Assembly (NCBI GenBank): GCA_028688175.1
Contig: JAQTYS010000009.1
Coordinates: forward strand, 1-18,118
Reading direction: 5' to 3'
DNA from: Methanothrix sp.
GTDB lineage: Archaea > Halobacteriota > Methanosarcinia > Methanotrichales > Methanotrichaceae
DNA: 18,118 bases
Position 1 is the first letter of the stretch, and every line of letters begins with the position of its first letter. This document shows, piece after piece, positions 5,977-12,682 of this stretch. The notes below the pieces were generated by a model. It was not told the origin of the DNA, searched no databases, and saw only the letters and a list, made by a program, of their open reading frames with translations. A program made the translations under genes and the position numbers.

Positions 5977-7485
5977 CTATCCGATGAGGCTCTTTCCATC
6001 AATCGCTTTCGGTTGGGGGATGCCAAGAAGCTGTAGTGCCGTTGGCGCGATATCCGCCAGGATGCCGTCCTCGCGCAGGCTGTACTTCTGGCCGTCGTTT
6101 ATTATCAGCGTGAAGGGCACAGGATTAGTGGTATGAGCCGTATGCGGCTGGCCGGTTGTCAGATCGATCATCTTCTCTGCATTGCCATGATCAGCAGTCA
6201 GCAGCACATAGCCGCCTTTCTTGAGTATCTCGTCGACTACTTGCCCCACGCAGCCGTCCACAACCTCGACAGCCTTGACAGCAGCATCGAATATGCCGGT
6301 GTGGCCCACCATATCAGGATTGGCGAAATTAAGAACGATAAGGTCGTACTTGCCGCTTTGGATGCGCCCTATCACCTCATCTCTGACCAGCAAGGCGCTC
6401 ATCTGCGGCATTAGATCGTAGGTGGCAACTTTAGGAGAAGGTATGAGGCATCGGTCTTCTCCTGGATTGGGCTCCTCCTTTCCGCCGTTAAAAAAGTAAG
6501 TGACATGAGCATATTTCTCAGTCTCGGCTATGCGTAGCTGTGTGAGGTCCGCTCTGCTAATCACCTGGCCGAGAGTGTCCTCCAGGTTTTGTGCCGGAAA
6601 GGCGATAGGCACTTTTAGTGTGGCATCGTACTGGGTCATGCAGGTGTAGAAAACCCTGATCGGCTTTGGGGCAAAGCCCTGAAAATCCTTATCCACAAAG
6701 GCTCTGGTGATCTCACGGGCTCTATCCGGCCGGAAATTGAAGAATATGATGCTATCTCCATCCTTGACCAGCCCCTCATCGTCGACCAGGGTGGGCAGGA
6801 GAAATTCGTCATTCTCGCCTCGTAGGTAGCCCTTTTCCACTGCATCCCTGGCAGTAGCGGCTCGCAGACCAACTCCATCGGTAAGGCAGCGATAGGCCTT
6901 CTCCACTCTCTCCCAGCGTTTGTCTCTGTCCATGGTGTAGTAGCGACCCGAGATTGTAGCCACCTTGCCAGTGCCGATCTGCTGAAGCTTACCCTCCAGC
7001 TCCTGCAAATAAGTGAGAGCACTTCGGGGAGGCACGTCCCTGCCGTCCAAAACGGCATGCACATAAACATTCATCAGGCCCATCTTCCTGGCCATCTCCA
7101 GGAGCGCATAGAGATGGGTATTGTGGCTGTGCACTCCTCCGTCAGAGAGAAGGCCGATCAGATGAAGGCTGGAGCCTCTTGCTTTTTCCATTGCCCGCAG
7201 CAATACCTCGTTCTCGGCGATTGTACCCTGCTCCACAGCCAGGCTGATTCGGGTATAGTCCTGGTAGACGATTCGGCCGCCTCCAATATTGAGGTGGCCC
7301 ACCTCTGAATTTCCCATCTGGCCGCGCGGCAATCCCACGGCAAGGCCGGAAGCGGCAAGAGTGGTCGTCGGGTAATTCTTCCAGAATCGATCCAGGTTGG
7401 GCTTATTCGCCCTGGCTATGGCATTGCCCTCAACTATTGGGCTTATACCGAAGCCGTCCATGATTATGATTGCTAAGGGCTTCAT
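5977..7485 (-). CDS. gpmI: 2,3-bisphosphoglycerate-independent phosphoglycerate mutase
   Basis: A 502-residue iPGM, normal length for the bacterial-type enzyme (about 505-515), interconverting 3- and 2-phosphoglycerate in glycolysis and gluconeogenesis with two metal ions. Key parts visible: IIIMDGFG (metal ligand Asp10), GQMGNSEVGHLNIG (phosphorylated Ser60), HAVLDGRDVPP, SGRYYTMDRDKRW, FFNFRPDRAREITRA, VLNFANPDMVGHTG and LLTADHGNAEKM (metal-binding His/Asp). All catalytic motifs look intact. The ATG at 7485 is 30 bases after the pcm stop, so it is the third gene of the zinc-finger > pcm > gpmI run. Many archaea use the distantly related ApgM form; Methanosarcinales-type genomes are among those with this long form. 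Confidence 0.98.
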   Translation of the reverse strand: MKPLAIIIMDGFGISPIVEGNAIARANKPNLDRFWKNYPTTTLAASGLAVGLPRGQMGNSEVGHLNIGGGRIVYQDYTRISLAVEQGTIAENEVLLRAMEKARGSSLHLIGLLSDGGVHSHNTHLYALLEMARKMGLMNVYVHAVLDGRDVPPRSALTYLQELEGKLQQIGTGKVATISGRYYTMDRDKRWERVEKAYRCLTDGVGLRAATARDAVEKGYLRGENDEFLLPTLVDDEGLVKDGDSIIFFNFRPDRAREITRAFVDKDFQGFAPKPIRVFYTCMTQYDATLKVPIAFPAQNLEDTLGQVISRADLTQLRIAETEKYAHVTYFFNGGKEEPNPGEDRCLIPSPKVATYDLMPQMSALLVRDEVIGRIQSGKYDLIVLNFANPDMVGHTGIFDAAVKAVEVVDGCVGQVVDEILKKGGYVLLTADHGNAEKMIDLTTGQPHTAHTTNPVPFTLIINDGQKYSLREDGILADIAPTALQLLGIPQPKAIDGKSLIG

Positions 7486-7515
7486 CTCAGGGTTATCATA
7501 GTTGCAGCGGATATA

Positions 7516-8160
7516 TTAGATCTGCTCTTTGAAACCCTCTTTGCCGATGAGCGGAACGAAGATCACGCCCATCTTCTCCTCAATAGAAAAACCGTTCTTT
7601 CTTGTCACCAGATAAAGCTCCTGATAGTCCCGGCCCACGGGCAGTACCATCTTGCCGCCCTCCTTCAATTGCTGCTTGAGCGGCTCTGGCACCTTGGGAG
7701 CAGTTGCAGCCACGCTAATGCGATCGTATGGCGCATGCTCTGCCAGGCCAAGGCTTCCGTCTGCCTCGATCATGGTCACATTCTTTATGCCGGCACTTTC
7801 CAGATTCCTCTTGGCCGCAGCCACCAGCTCCGGCTTGCGCTCCACAGAATATATCCATCCATTGGGGCCCACCATTTCCGCCATCACTGCAGCATGATAG
7901 CCGCTGCCGCCGCCTACCTCCAGGATAATCATTCCCGGCTGCAGATCGAGAAGATCGCACATTATGGCTACCATGTGAGGAGCGGATATGGTCTGACCAT
8001 GTCCTATGGAAAGAGGCGTGTCTTCGTATGCCCGGCTTTGCAGTGCAACGGGCAGGAAGAGCTCTCTGGGAACGCGGGACATGGCTGATATGACCGATTC
8101 TTTTACGTTGCCCTGCAGGCTGCCCAGGAGCTGCTCTTTGTTCAAAGCTCTCGACCCCAA
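7516..8160 (-). CDS. pcm: Protein-L-isoaspartate O-methyltransferase
   Basis: A 214-residue SAM-dependent methyltransferase that repairs isoaspartyl residues in aged proteins. Signature parts in order: VPRELFLP, SRAYEDTPLSIGHGQTISAP (the active-site segment specific for this family), motif I ILEVGGGSGYHAA, VERKPELVAAAKRNL, then VAATAPKVPEPL and MVLPVG. Length matches archaeal Pcm. The start is an unusual TTG at 8160, lying 19 bases inside the end of the zinc-finger gene; a second TTG five codons later (8145) is also possible. An internal Met start (8082) would cut off the helix conserved in homologues. The upstream overlap implies translational coupling. Confidence 0.95.
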   Translation of the reverse strand: MGSRALNKEQLLGSLQGNVKESVISAMSRVPRELFLPVALQSRAYEDTPLSIGHGQTISAPHMVAIMCDLLDLQPGMIILEVGGGSGYHAAVMAEMVGPNGWIYSVERKPELVAAAKRNLESAGIKNVTMIEADGSLGLAEHAPYDRISVAATAPKVPEPLKQQLKEGGKMVLPVGRDYQELYLVTRKNGFSIEEKMGVIFVPLIGKEGFKEQI

Positions 8161-8705
8161 ACCCTCTGTATATCTTTGGCTTCAGCTCTATCGGCAAAGC
8201 CCTCGCCGCGCAGCTTCATCTTAACGATGACGAATTTGAAGCCTTCTACCTTTCTGGCTTCCCCAACCTCAAATGCCTCATCGCCGGCAACAAGGATCTT
8301 AAGCGAATGGGTCTTGCCGTTTCGATAGACAGAGATCTTGAGCGGCACCTCATCCGTGGCCCGGGCCCAGACAGTCAATACTCTCTCAGCCGGAGCGCTG
8401 CCCACCCGGCGATCTGTCTCCAGAGATGCGATCTGTGTCATGACCACATCCTTTGCAGGATCGTCAACCAAAAGCTCATCACCCACGCTCAGCACCTCTT
8501 TGGCCGGGATTTTGATGTAGTAAGGCTCAGATTGCTCGTCACTGCTTACGATGACTTTGAGGTTGACCAGCCGCTCGCGTTCCACCTGAACGGAATGAAC
8601 CGTCTCGCATTCAACGCATCGCACTAGATTCTCCTGGCCGGATTTGATCAATGAATGCTCTGTATCGGCACCACAGGTAGGACAGAAGATCTGATCATCA
8701 AGCAT
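8142..8705 (-). CDS. HVO_0476-family zinc-finger protein
   Basis: A 187-residue archaeal protein with an N-terminal C2C2 zinc ribbon (CPTCG at 8-12; CVECETVHSV at 30-39). It is followed by beta-rich repeats such as LVNLKVIVS, YIKIPAKEVLSVGDELLVDD, RVLTVWARATDEVPLKISVY and the C-terminal FKFVIVKMKLRGEG. The family is widespread in euryarchaea, has no assigned function, and often sits next to pcm as here. A role in RNA or protein binding has been guessed from the ribbon only. The ATG at 8705 is preceded by TTTAAATA at -30 to -23, so the mRNA is probably leaderless. It is the first gene of the run ending in gpmI. Confidence 0.9.
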   Translation of the reverse strand: MLDDQIFCPTCGADTEHSLIKSGQENLVRCVECETVHSVQVERERLVNLKVIVSSDEQSEPYYIKIPAKEVLSVGDELLVDDPAKDVVMTQIASLETDRRVGSAPAERVLTVWARATDEVPLKISVYRNGKTHSLKILVAGDEAFEVGEARKVEGFKFVIVKMKLRGEGFADRAEAKDIQRVWGREL

Positions 8706-8727
8706 AGCATATTATTATTCCACAGAG

Positions 8728-8735
8728 TATTTAAA
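8728..8735 (-). promoter_or_regulatory. TATA box of the zinc-finger/pcm/gpmI operon (leaderless)
   Basis: On the minus strand TTTAAATA lies 30 to 23 bases before ATG 8705, which places the transcript start at the start codon. Just upstream (8741-8760) is an imperfect GC-rich palindrome, GCGGCCAGCCGGCCTGCCGC, in the position where a regulator could act; this second part is speculative. Confidence 0.6.
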
Positions 8736-8885
8736 GTATGGCGGCCAGCCGGCCTGCCGCTCATGGCTCTCTTCCCGCGGCGCAGATGATGCAACGAAGG
8801 ACCGGGATTGATCACTTGGTTTTTCATGAATTGCATATTTTTAACGAGGGAAAAATTTTTTAATGAAGACGAAATATCTATACGT

Positions 8886-9095
8886 ATGAAAGAAGTTATT
8901 AATGAGAAGGGCTGCGCTCCGGATCACGGCTTGGATGAATGCTGCAATATTGCCGAGAGCATGATCGAGGAGATTCATCAGATTGCATTGCCAGGGTTTT
9001 CCATGGCACCCTCTGCTAACAGAAGGCATAAGGGCTCGCTTAGGGAGAGGCTTCTTCGTCAGATAAGAGCGGCCAGAAAGGTGGCGATGGTATGA
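8886..9095 (+). CDS. Small hypothetical protein with Cys pair and basic tail
   Basis: A 69-residue frame starting MKEVINEKGCAPDH. It has three cysteines in the first 22 residues (GCAPDH, then DECC), an amphipathic helix (NIAESMIEEIHQIALPGF) and a strongly basic C-terminus (RRHKGSLRERLLRQIRAARK). The frame is open further up to ATG 8808, but the extra residues (WFFMNCIF...) come from AT-rich promoter-like sequence, so I prefer 8886. A TATA-like ATATTTTTAA lies near 8837. I do not recognise the family. The Cys and His residues could bind a metal and the tail could bind nucleic acid; both are guesses. It is a single gene, divergent from the zinc-finger operon. Confidence 0.5.
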   Translation: MKEVINEKGCAPDHGLDECCNIAESMIEEIHQIALPGFSMAPSANRRHKGSLRERLLRQIRAARKVAMV

Positions 9096-9208
9096 TCCGA
9101 AGGTAATTCGATCAAGATATATCTTAATTAATCTGCAAAGATCAAAAATTCAAATCATGAAAAATTATTTTTAGTATGTAAGGTGCATTTTTTATTACAC
9201 GAAAACTA

Positions 9209-9216
9209 TTTATATT
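9209..9216 (+). promoter_or_regulatory. TATA box with BRE, leaderless GTG-start gene
   Basis: CGAAAA (BRE-like, from 9200) followed closely by TTTATATT places the box at -29 to -22 relative to GTG 9238. There is no ribosome site before the GTG, so transcription probably begins at the start codon itself. Confidence 0.65.
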
Positions 9217-9237
9217 AATCTAGTTACTAATTTAGTT

Positions 9238-9927
9238 GTGGACACCGACTCTAAAGCCTGCTCTATTCCGCAATCATGCTCTGAGGTGGAAGTAGACCTC
9301 AAGAGGCTGGACCGCATGCTTCAGGCAGCCCACCGCAGCTCCATCGAGATAAAGGACAGCTACGACTTTTACGTTCTGGCATTAAAGGAGTTCAACAAAG
9401 AAAACCTCGCCGAGTCGTATCTCTACTGCGATCGGGCCAGGTACGAGCTTACCTCTGCCATCAATGATGCTAAGATCAAGATCAAGGGCACTCGTCTTCA
9501 CAGCCTGCGCACCCTTTCATACTTCTTCAAGCTTTACGGGCTTTATGCGGTGATCTTCGCCTCTCTGGCGGTCATTCTCTTCAGTTTCCTGATCACCAGA
9601 TTCTCAGAGGTGAGCATTCTGGGCGTGCCCCTCTGGTCCTCGTTCTTCGCGGGCCTGGGATCCTCCGCCCAGATCTTGACAGGAATTGCCGACGACCTGC
9701 GCCGCTATGGCATGGCCTCGCGCTACAAAAGGCTCTGGTACATGGCATTGCCTCTGCTGGCCATGGTATTCGGCTACATGGCCTATCTCTTCGTCGGCTC
9801 GGGCTTCATTGCCCTTGACGGCAGCACAGATAGCCGGATGTTTTCCATCATGTTCATCTGCTTCCTGACGGGATTTCTCACCAAGTGGCTGATCAACCGG
9901 CTGTCGCGAATGTCCAGGGATATTTGA
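9238..9927 (+). CDS. Four-helix membrane protein with helical N-terminal domain, hypothetical
   Basis: A 229-residue protein. The first 95 residues are soluble and helical (LKRLDRMLQAAHRSS, then FYVLALKEFNKENLAESYLY, ending in RARYELTSAINDAKIKIKG) and look like a cytoplasmic coiled-coil or TPR-like bundle. Four membrane segments follow at roughly 98-120, 128-148, 168-192 and 201-220, with basic loops (DLRRYGMASRYKRLW) on the presumed inside. The GTG start is supported by a TATA box at the leaderless distance. No enzyme motif is visible and I do not recognise the family. The layout resembles small sensor- or scaffold-type membrane proteins, without proof. It stands alone, with promoter-like spacers on both sides. 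Confidence 0.78.
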   Translation: MDTDSKACSIPQSCSEVEVDLKRLDRMLQAAHRSSIEIKDSYDFYVLALKEFNKENLAESYLYCDRARYELTSAINDAKIKIKGTRLHSLRTLSYFFKLYGLYAVIFASLAVILFSFLITRFSEVSILGVPLWSSFFAGLGSSAQILTGIADDLRRYGMASRYKRLWYMALPLLAMVFGYMAYLFVGSGFIALDGSTDSRMFSIMFICFLTGFLTKWLINRLSRMSRDI

Positions 9928-10078
9928 ATTACACCTTTCAATATGAATAATTTAGACTATATAAAAATAGGACGGACGCGATATATTTTTGGGACTCCAC
10001 ACTTAATCTTCGAAAGGACAAATATATATAAACTAAGCTTTTTTTCTGGTTAGCATCCATTAAGAAGGGCAAAGAATA
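9928..10078 (+). promoter_or_regulatory. AT-rich spacer with two TATA boxes
   Basis: No gene is seen here. It contains TATATAAAA (9958-9966) and a second, stronger element, CGAAAGGACA followed by AATATATATAAAC (10011-10033), a BRE-TATA pair whose transcript would start near 10050. A seven-T run (10039-10045) lies at that point. The next intact start codon on this strand (10232) is about 180 bases further on, so the transcript would have a long leader or originally served the broken frame that follows. Confidence 0.45.
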
Positions 10079-10219
10079 TTGGTGCGGTTACAGACGGCTG
10101 ACGGCAAGATCAATGAATAATGGATTACAAAATGTGGAAGAGAATGGGACAAGGAGCCTGAGCCAGACCAAGAATGCGACCACCTGATGTGCGCAATCCA
10201 CAATGCAGAACATTGGTAG
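10064..10219 (+). pseudogene. Possible broken upstream part of a small gene (two in-frame stops)
   Basis: In the frame of the small membrane protein at 10232, the sequence upstream reads EGQRILVRLQTADGKINE, a TAA stop (10118), then WITKCGREWDKEPEPDQ and ECDHLMCAIHNAEHW, a TAG stop (10217), then five codons up to ATG 10232. The stretch between the stops is charged, with three spaced cysteines, and looks like protein rather than noise. It could be a soluble metal-binding head joined to the two-helix tail, lost by two point mutations. It may also be chance; no intact relative can be compared here. Confidence 0.3.
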
Positions 10220-10231
10220 CTACATAGAGGA

Positions 10232-10462
10232 ATGAGTGGAATCTTCGCGGCTTTTGCAGCTATCATCCTTGGTATTGCACAATTGTTCCGATTTGGTCCT
10301 CCAATATCTTTATTGGTCCTTTCAGTGATCTTCGCCTTCTTGGCAATCTTAATCTGGATCTGCAGTCGTGAAGAAAAAGGTCGGTGGGATGAGCTAAACG
10401 AATTCAAGAATAATGGAACTATCAATGGCATCATCGCAAGCCAAATCTTCGATAGTACATGA
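10232..10462 (+). CDS. Small two-helix membrane protein, hypothetical
   Basis: A 76-residue frame with two hydrophobic helices (IFAAFAAIILGIAQLF, then a stretch from SLLVLSVIFAF through LAILIWIC). A basic-acidic cytoplasmic-type tail follows (SREEKGRWDELNEFKNNG). An AGAGGA purine stretch touches the ATG, too close for an ideal ribosome site. In the same frame upstream lies a protein-like stretch broken by TAA and TAG, so this may be only the surviving end of a longer gene. No family recognised. The longer open frame on the opposite strand has poor composition and I regard it as a shadow. It converges on the radical SAM gene with a 21-base gap. Confidence 0.42.
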   Translation: MSGIFAAFAAIILGIAQLFRFGPPISLLVLSVIFAFLAILIWICSREEKGRWDELNEFKNNGTINGIIASQIFDST

Positions 10463-10483
10463 GACAGAATCCACCTAACATTC

Positions 10484-11479
10484 CTAGCACGGCACAGCCA
10501 CGTAGATGTTGTGCTTGTTGCTCACAATCTGCACCCGCACGCTGCCCTGCTTGACCGGGCAGTCCATCACCGAGACCACCCGGTTTTTGGCGACGCCCAA
10601 TTGTTCTCCGCTCACCCAGCCGGGAGCCTTGATCTCCACCCATGTCTTCTCCTTCTTCTCAAAGACCGTGGGAATCGTGGGCCGCCTCTCAATCCCAAAG
10701 TCCTGCGCCTTGAGGCGGAGCGGTATGGAGAACTGCTTCTCCCATCCGGCCATGCTGCGATTGTAAAACTGCCACCAGTTCTGGGCCTTCACCTTGCCAG
10801 GCGAGCGGCCCAGCCGGTAGTGCTCGAATTTTTGAATACCAAGAGGCGGCCACCTCTTTCCCGCGCCGATCGACTGAGCGAAGGAAATCAGCTCCGGCAT
10901 ATCCTCGTCGTTGACGCCCGGAATTAAAACGGGCGCAATCAAGAGGTCGATCTTGCTCTGAGCAATGCTCTTTGCCGCCTGCTTTATCTTTTCGATGTCA
11001 AATCCGGGCATGCCCGCCAGGAAGGCGGCCTTCTCCGGCTGCAGGGAATGAATGGAGAGGTTTATCCGATCCAGGCCGGCCTCTGCGAGAGCAGCTATTC
11101 GCTCATCATCAAGCAGCGTCCCATTGCTCTGCATGGAGACAACCCCTACATCTTTTATGGCCTTGAGCCGCTCTACCAGAGGCACAATATCCGGATAGAG
11201 CATGGGCTCGCCAGGTGAATCGATGTGGCACTCCACCCCCGACCCCTTGAAGGGGGCGATCTCCTCCACCGCCTCCATCAGATAGTCCAGCTCCACCTGG
11301 TAGTCGGTGACGCGCGAGCGCGTGTGCGGCCCCGCGTCCACCGAACAGAAGGGGCAGTTAAGGTTACAGCCGCAGCTCGGCCTGATCTGTAGCAAGCTGC
11401 TGCCCCGGTCGACCACGCCGAAGTAGATGCACCCCACCAGGGGAATTTGCGATTGACGAGTTATGTGAAAGAGAGACAT
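10484..11479 (-). CDS. Radical SAM protein with small C-terminal OB/TRAM-like domain
   Basis: A 331-residue radical SAM enzyme. The cluster motif is CGCNLNCPFCSVD (Cys38, Cys42, Cys45), followed by DSPGEPMLYPD (the GEP motif), SMQSNGTLLD, INLSIHSL and IAPVLIPGVND. The barrel ends near residue 230. The last 55 residues (TWVEIKAPGWVSGEQLG, then VRVQIVSNKHNIYVAVP) form a separate small beta domain resembling a TRAM or OB fold, which suggests RNA or protein substrate binding. That points towards tRNA or protein modification, but the substrate is not known. The ATG 11479 is preceded by AAGGATCT, a usable ribosome site. It lies downstream of the QueG-like gene, separated by a 224-base hairpin-rich spacer, so it probably has its own promoter. 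Confidence 0.88.
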   Translation of the reverse strand: MSLFHITRQSQIPLVGCIYFGVVDRGSSLLQIRPSCGCNLNCPFCSVDAGPHTRSRVTDYQVELDYLMEAVEEIAPFKGSGVECHIDSPGEPMLYPDIVPLVERLKAIKDVGVVSMQSNGTLLDDERIAALAEAGLDRINLSIHSLQPEKAAFLAGMPGFDIEKIKQAAKSIAQSKIDLLIAPVLIPGVNDEDMPELISFAQSIGAGKRWPPLGIQKFEHYRLGRSPGKVKAQNWWQFYNRSMAGWEKQFSIPLRLKAQDFGIERRPTIPTVFEKKEKTWVEIKAPGWVSGEQLGVAKNRVVSVMDCPVKQGSVRVQIVSNKHNIYVAVPC

Positions 11480-11542
11480 TTGAGATCCTTTGCAGCTATG
11501 AGTTTTGCACTCCAGCTTTAAACTGTTTCCATCGTGCTGTTA

Positions 11543-11574
11543 CCAAGCCTGCCCGGCGCTCTGGGCGCTCGGGC
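11543..11574 (+). repeat. 32-base GC-rich hairpin repeat, copy 1
   Basis: Begins CCAAGCCTGCCCGGCG and ends GGGCGCTCGGGC. The arms GCCCG-GCG and CGC-T-CGGGC can pair into a hairpin with one bulged base. A second copy at 14139-14170 (opposite strand) matches 28 of 32 bases without gaps, and the differences fall in the loop and bulge. It lies in the spacer between the QueG-like and radical SAM genes. Confidence 0.6.
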
Positions 11575-11578
11575 CAAC

Positions 11579-11600
11579 CCGCGCGTTTTTTCGCGCGCGG
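11579..11600. terminator. Hairpin CGCGCG-T6-CGCGCG
   Basis: Bases 11580-11597 read CGCGCG, TTTTTT, CGCGCG: a perfect 6-base-pair stem with six T in the loop on the plus strand (six A on the minus). It lies 100 bases downstream of the QueG-like stop on the minus strand. It may act as a terminator or RNA-processing structure; alternating CG could also form Z-DNA. The role is not determined. Confidence 0.4.
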
Positions 11601-11703
11601 CAACCCCAGAAGAACAGAATGAAGTAGAAAACACTGATTAATCAGAGGTACAAAACCCTAAATAATGGCTAATGAGTGTTTGAAGGATTGCGAGTACCAG
11701 TTA

Positions 11704-12525
11704 CTATCTCCGTCCATACGGGCACACGTAGAGACACAACCCGCATACTCCGTAGCCCGTCTTCTCCTCCAGCTCCTTCAGGTACCTCTCGCACACTTTT
11801 GCATCATATCTTGCCTCTCGAGGTTCATCTTCCCGGAAGGGCCGTCCGGTGAACGCGGCCTGCGGGCAGATTTCCACGCACTTTTGGCACTCTTTGCAGC
11901 GCTCAGCCATTGCTTCTCCCGTTGTTTTCAGCGGCGCATCGGTCAGCACCGTAGCCCAGCGCACACGCGGTCCCGCTTGGGGAGTGATCAGCAGGCAGCT
12001 TTTGCCGATCCAGCCAAGACCAGCCAGATGTGCCGCCAGCTTATGGGAGAATATGGCGGCCACTCGTTCATCGACCACAGCGCGCTTTGAAGCAGGGATA
12101 GGCAATGCCCGGTAACCCTGGCGCTGCAGCGAGCTGCTGAGGCGCAGGGCGATGCTGTCCAGGAGGTCGTTTACTGTGTCGTAAGCGTGGTGCCTGTATT
12201 CCATCGCCACGGCCTTATCGCTCCGTTTCGGTAGCTGGTCCACGATGGGGTTAAGCAGGGCAATTCCTATGGAAATCGCCTTGGGATATTGGGCCAGACG
12301 CTCTCCACCCTGCCACAAAATGAAATCGCGGGCAGGCGTAAGATCGGCCACGCCGTAGAAGTCTGCACCCCAATCCTCAGCGTTCCCCCTAATCCTGGCG
12401 TCCAATTGCATAGCTTGATAATTCATCCATTGCTCAATAATAATAGCTGCGGTGAGACCGTCGTTTCGATGAGGCCACGACATTTCAGCGATATATGCTG
12501 TGTTGAATAACTTTGCCAAATCCAC
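11704..12525 (-). CDS. QueG-like cobalamin/2[4Fe-4S] reductase-family protein
   Basis: Up to 273 residues. The core (from about residue 39) has the QueG pattern: DWGADFYGVADL, KAISIGIALL, then KLAAHLAGLGWIGKSCLLIT with VRWATVLTDAPL. Two ferredoxin-type clusters follow (CKECQKCVEICP, Cys210-220; then Cys245 and CGLCLYVCPYG, Cys261-268). QueG reduces epoxyqueuosine in bacterial tRNA, but archaea make archaeosine instead, so this relative probably reduces something else. The C-terminal HEAT repeats of true QueG are absent: the protein ends right after the second cluster. The start is uncertain. GTG 12525 gives the longest form; ATG 12483 or 12426 would remove 14 or 33 residues that homologues may lack. 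Confidence 0.85.
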   Translation of the reverse strand: MDLAKLFNTAYIAEMSWPHRNDGLTAAIIIEQWMNYQAMQLDARIRGNAEDWGADFYGVADLTPARDFILWQGGERLAQYPKAISIGIALLNPIVDQLPKRSDKAVAMEYRHHAYDTVNDLLDSIALRLSSSLQRQGYRALPIPASKRAVVDERVAAIFSHKLAAHLAGLGWIGKSCLLITPQAGPRVRWATVLTDAPLKTTGEAMAERCKECQKCVEICPQAAFTGRPFREDEPREARYDAKVCERYLKELEEKTGYGVCGLCLYVCPYGRR

Positions 12526-12682
12526 AAGCGTTAGATCTCTTTAGGCCTAAACTTCGTATCACATAAAATCAACATCTATACCCGTATTCCAATATTTATT
12601 TAACACAGTAAACTCATACAAAAGTTTAAATATTTGTACAGATAACTAACTAACGTTAGATAAAAAAGTTCATGGGGAGATT
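12526..12682. promoter_or_regulatory. Divergent promoter region between QueG-like and propeller genes
   Basis: AT-rich spacer with two perfect short palindromes: TTTAGGCCTAAA (12540-12551, near the QueG-like start) and CTAACGTTAG (12650-12659). TTTAAATA at 12625-12632 is a good TATA box for the propeller gene; its transcript would begin about 25 bases on, at the second palindrome. GGGGAGA (12674-12680) is the ribosome site before ATG 12683. Confidence 0.55.

Noticed and set aside
9114..9131. AAGATATATCTT and TTAATTAA palindromes after the small Cys protein
   Set aside because: Short palindromes are expected by chance in such AT-rich spacer, and neither is followed by a clear T-run tied to a terminator.
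10060..10434. 124-residue open frame on the minus strand
   Set aside because: Its composition is Ser/Ile/Arg-rich with no domain pattern, it has no ribosome site, and it mirrors the better membrane-protein frame on the plus strand.
10484..11479. Identity as Mmp10, the methyl-coenzyme M reductase arginine methylase
   Set aside because: The chain is shorter than Mmp10 and ends in a TRAM/OB-like module, and no other methanogenesis marker gene lies nearby.
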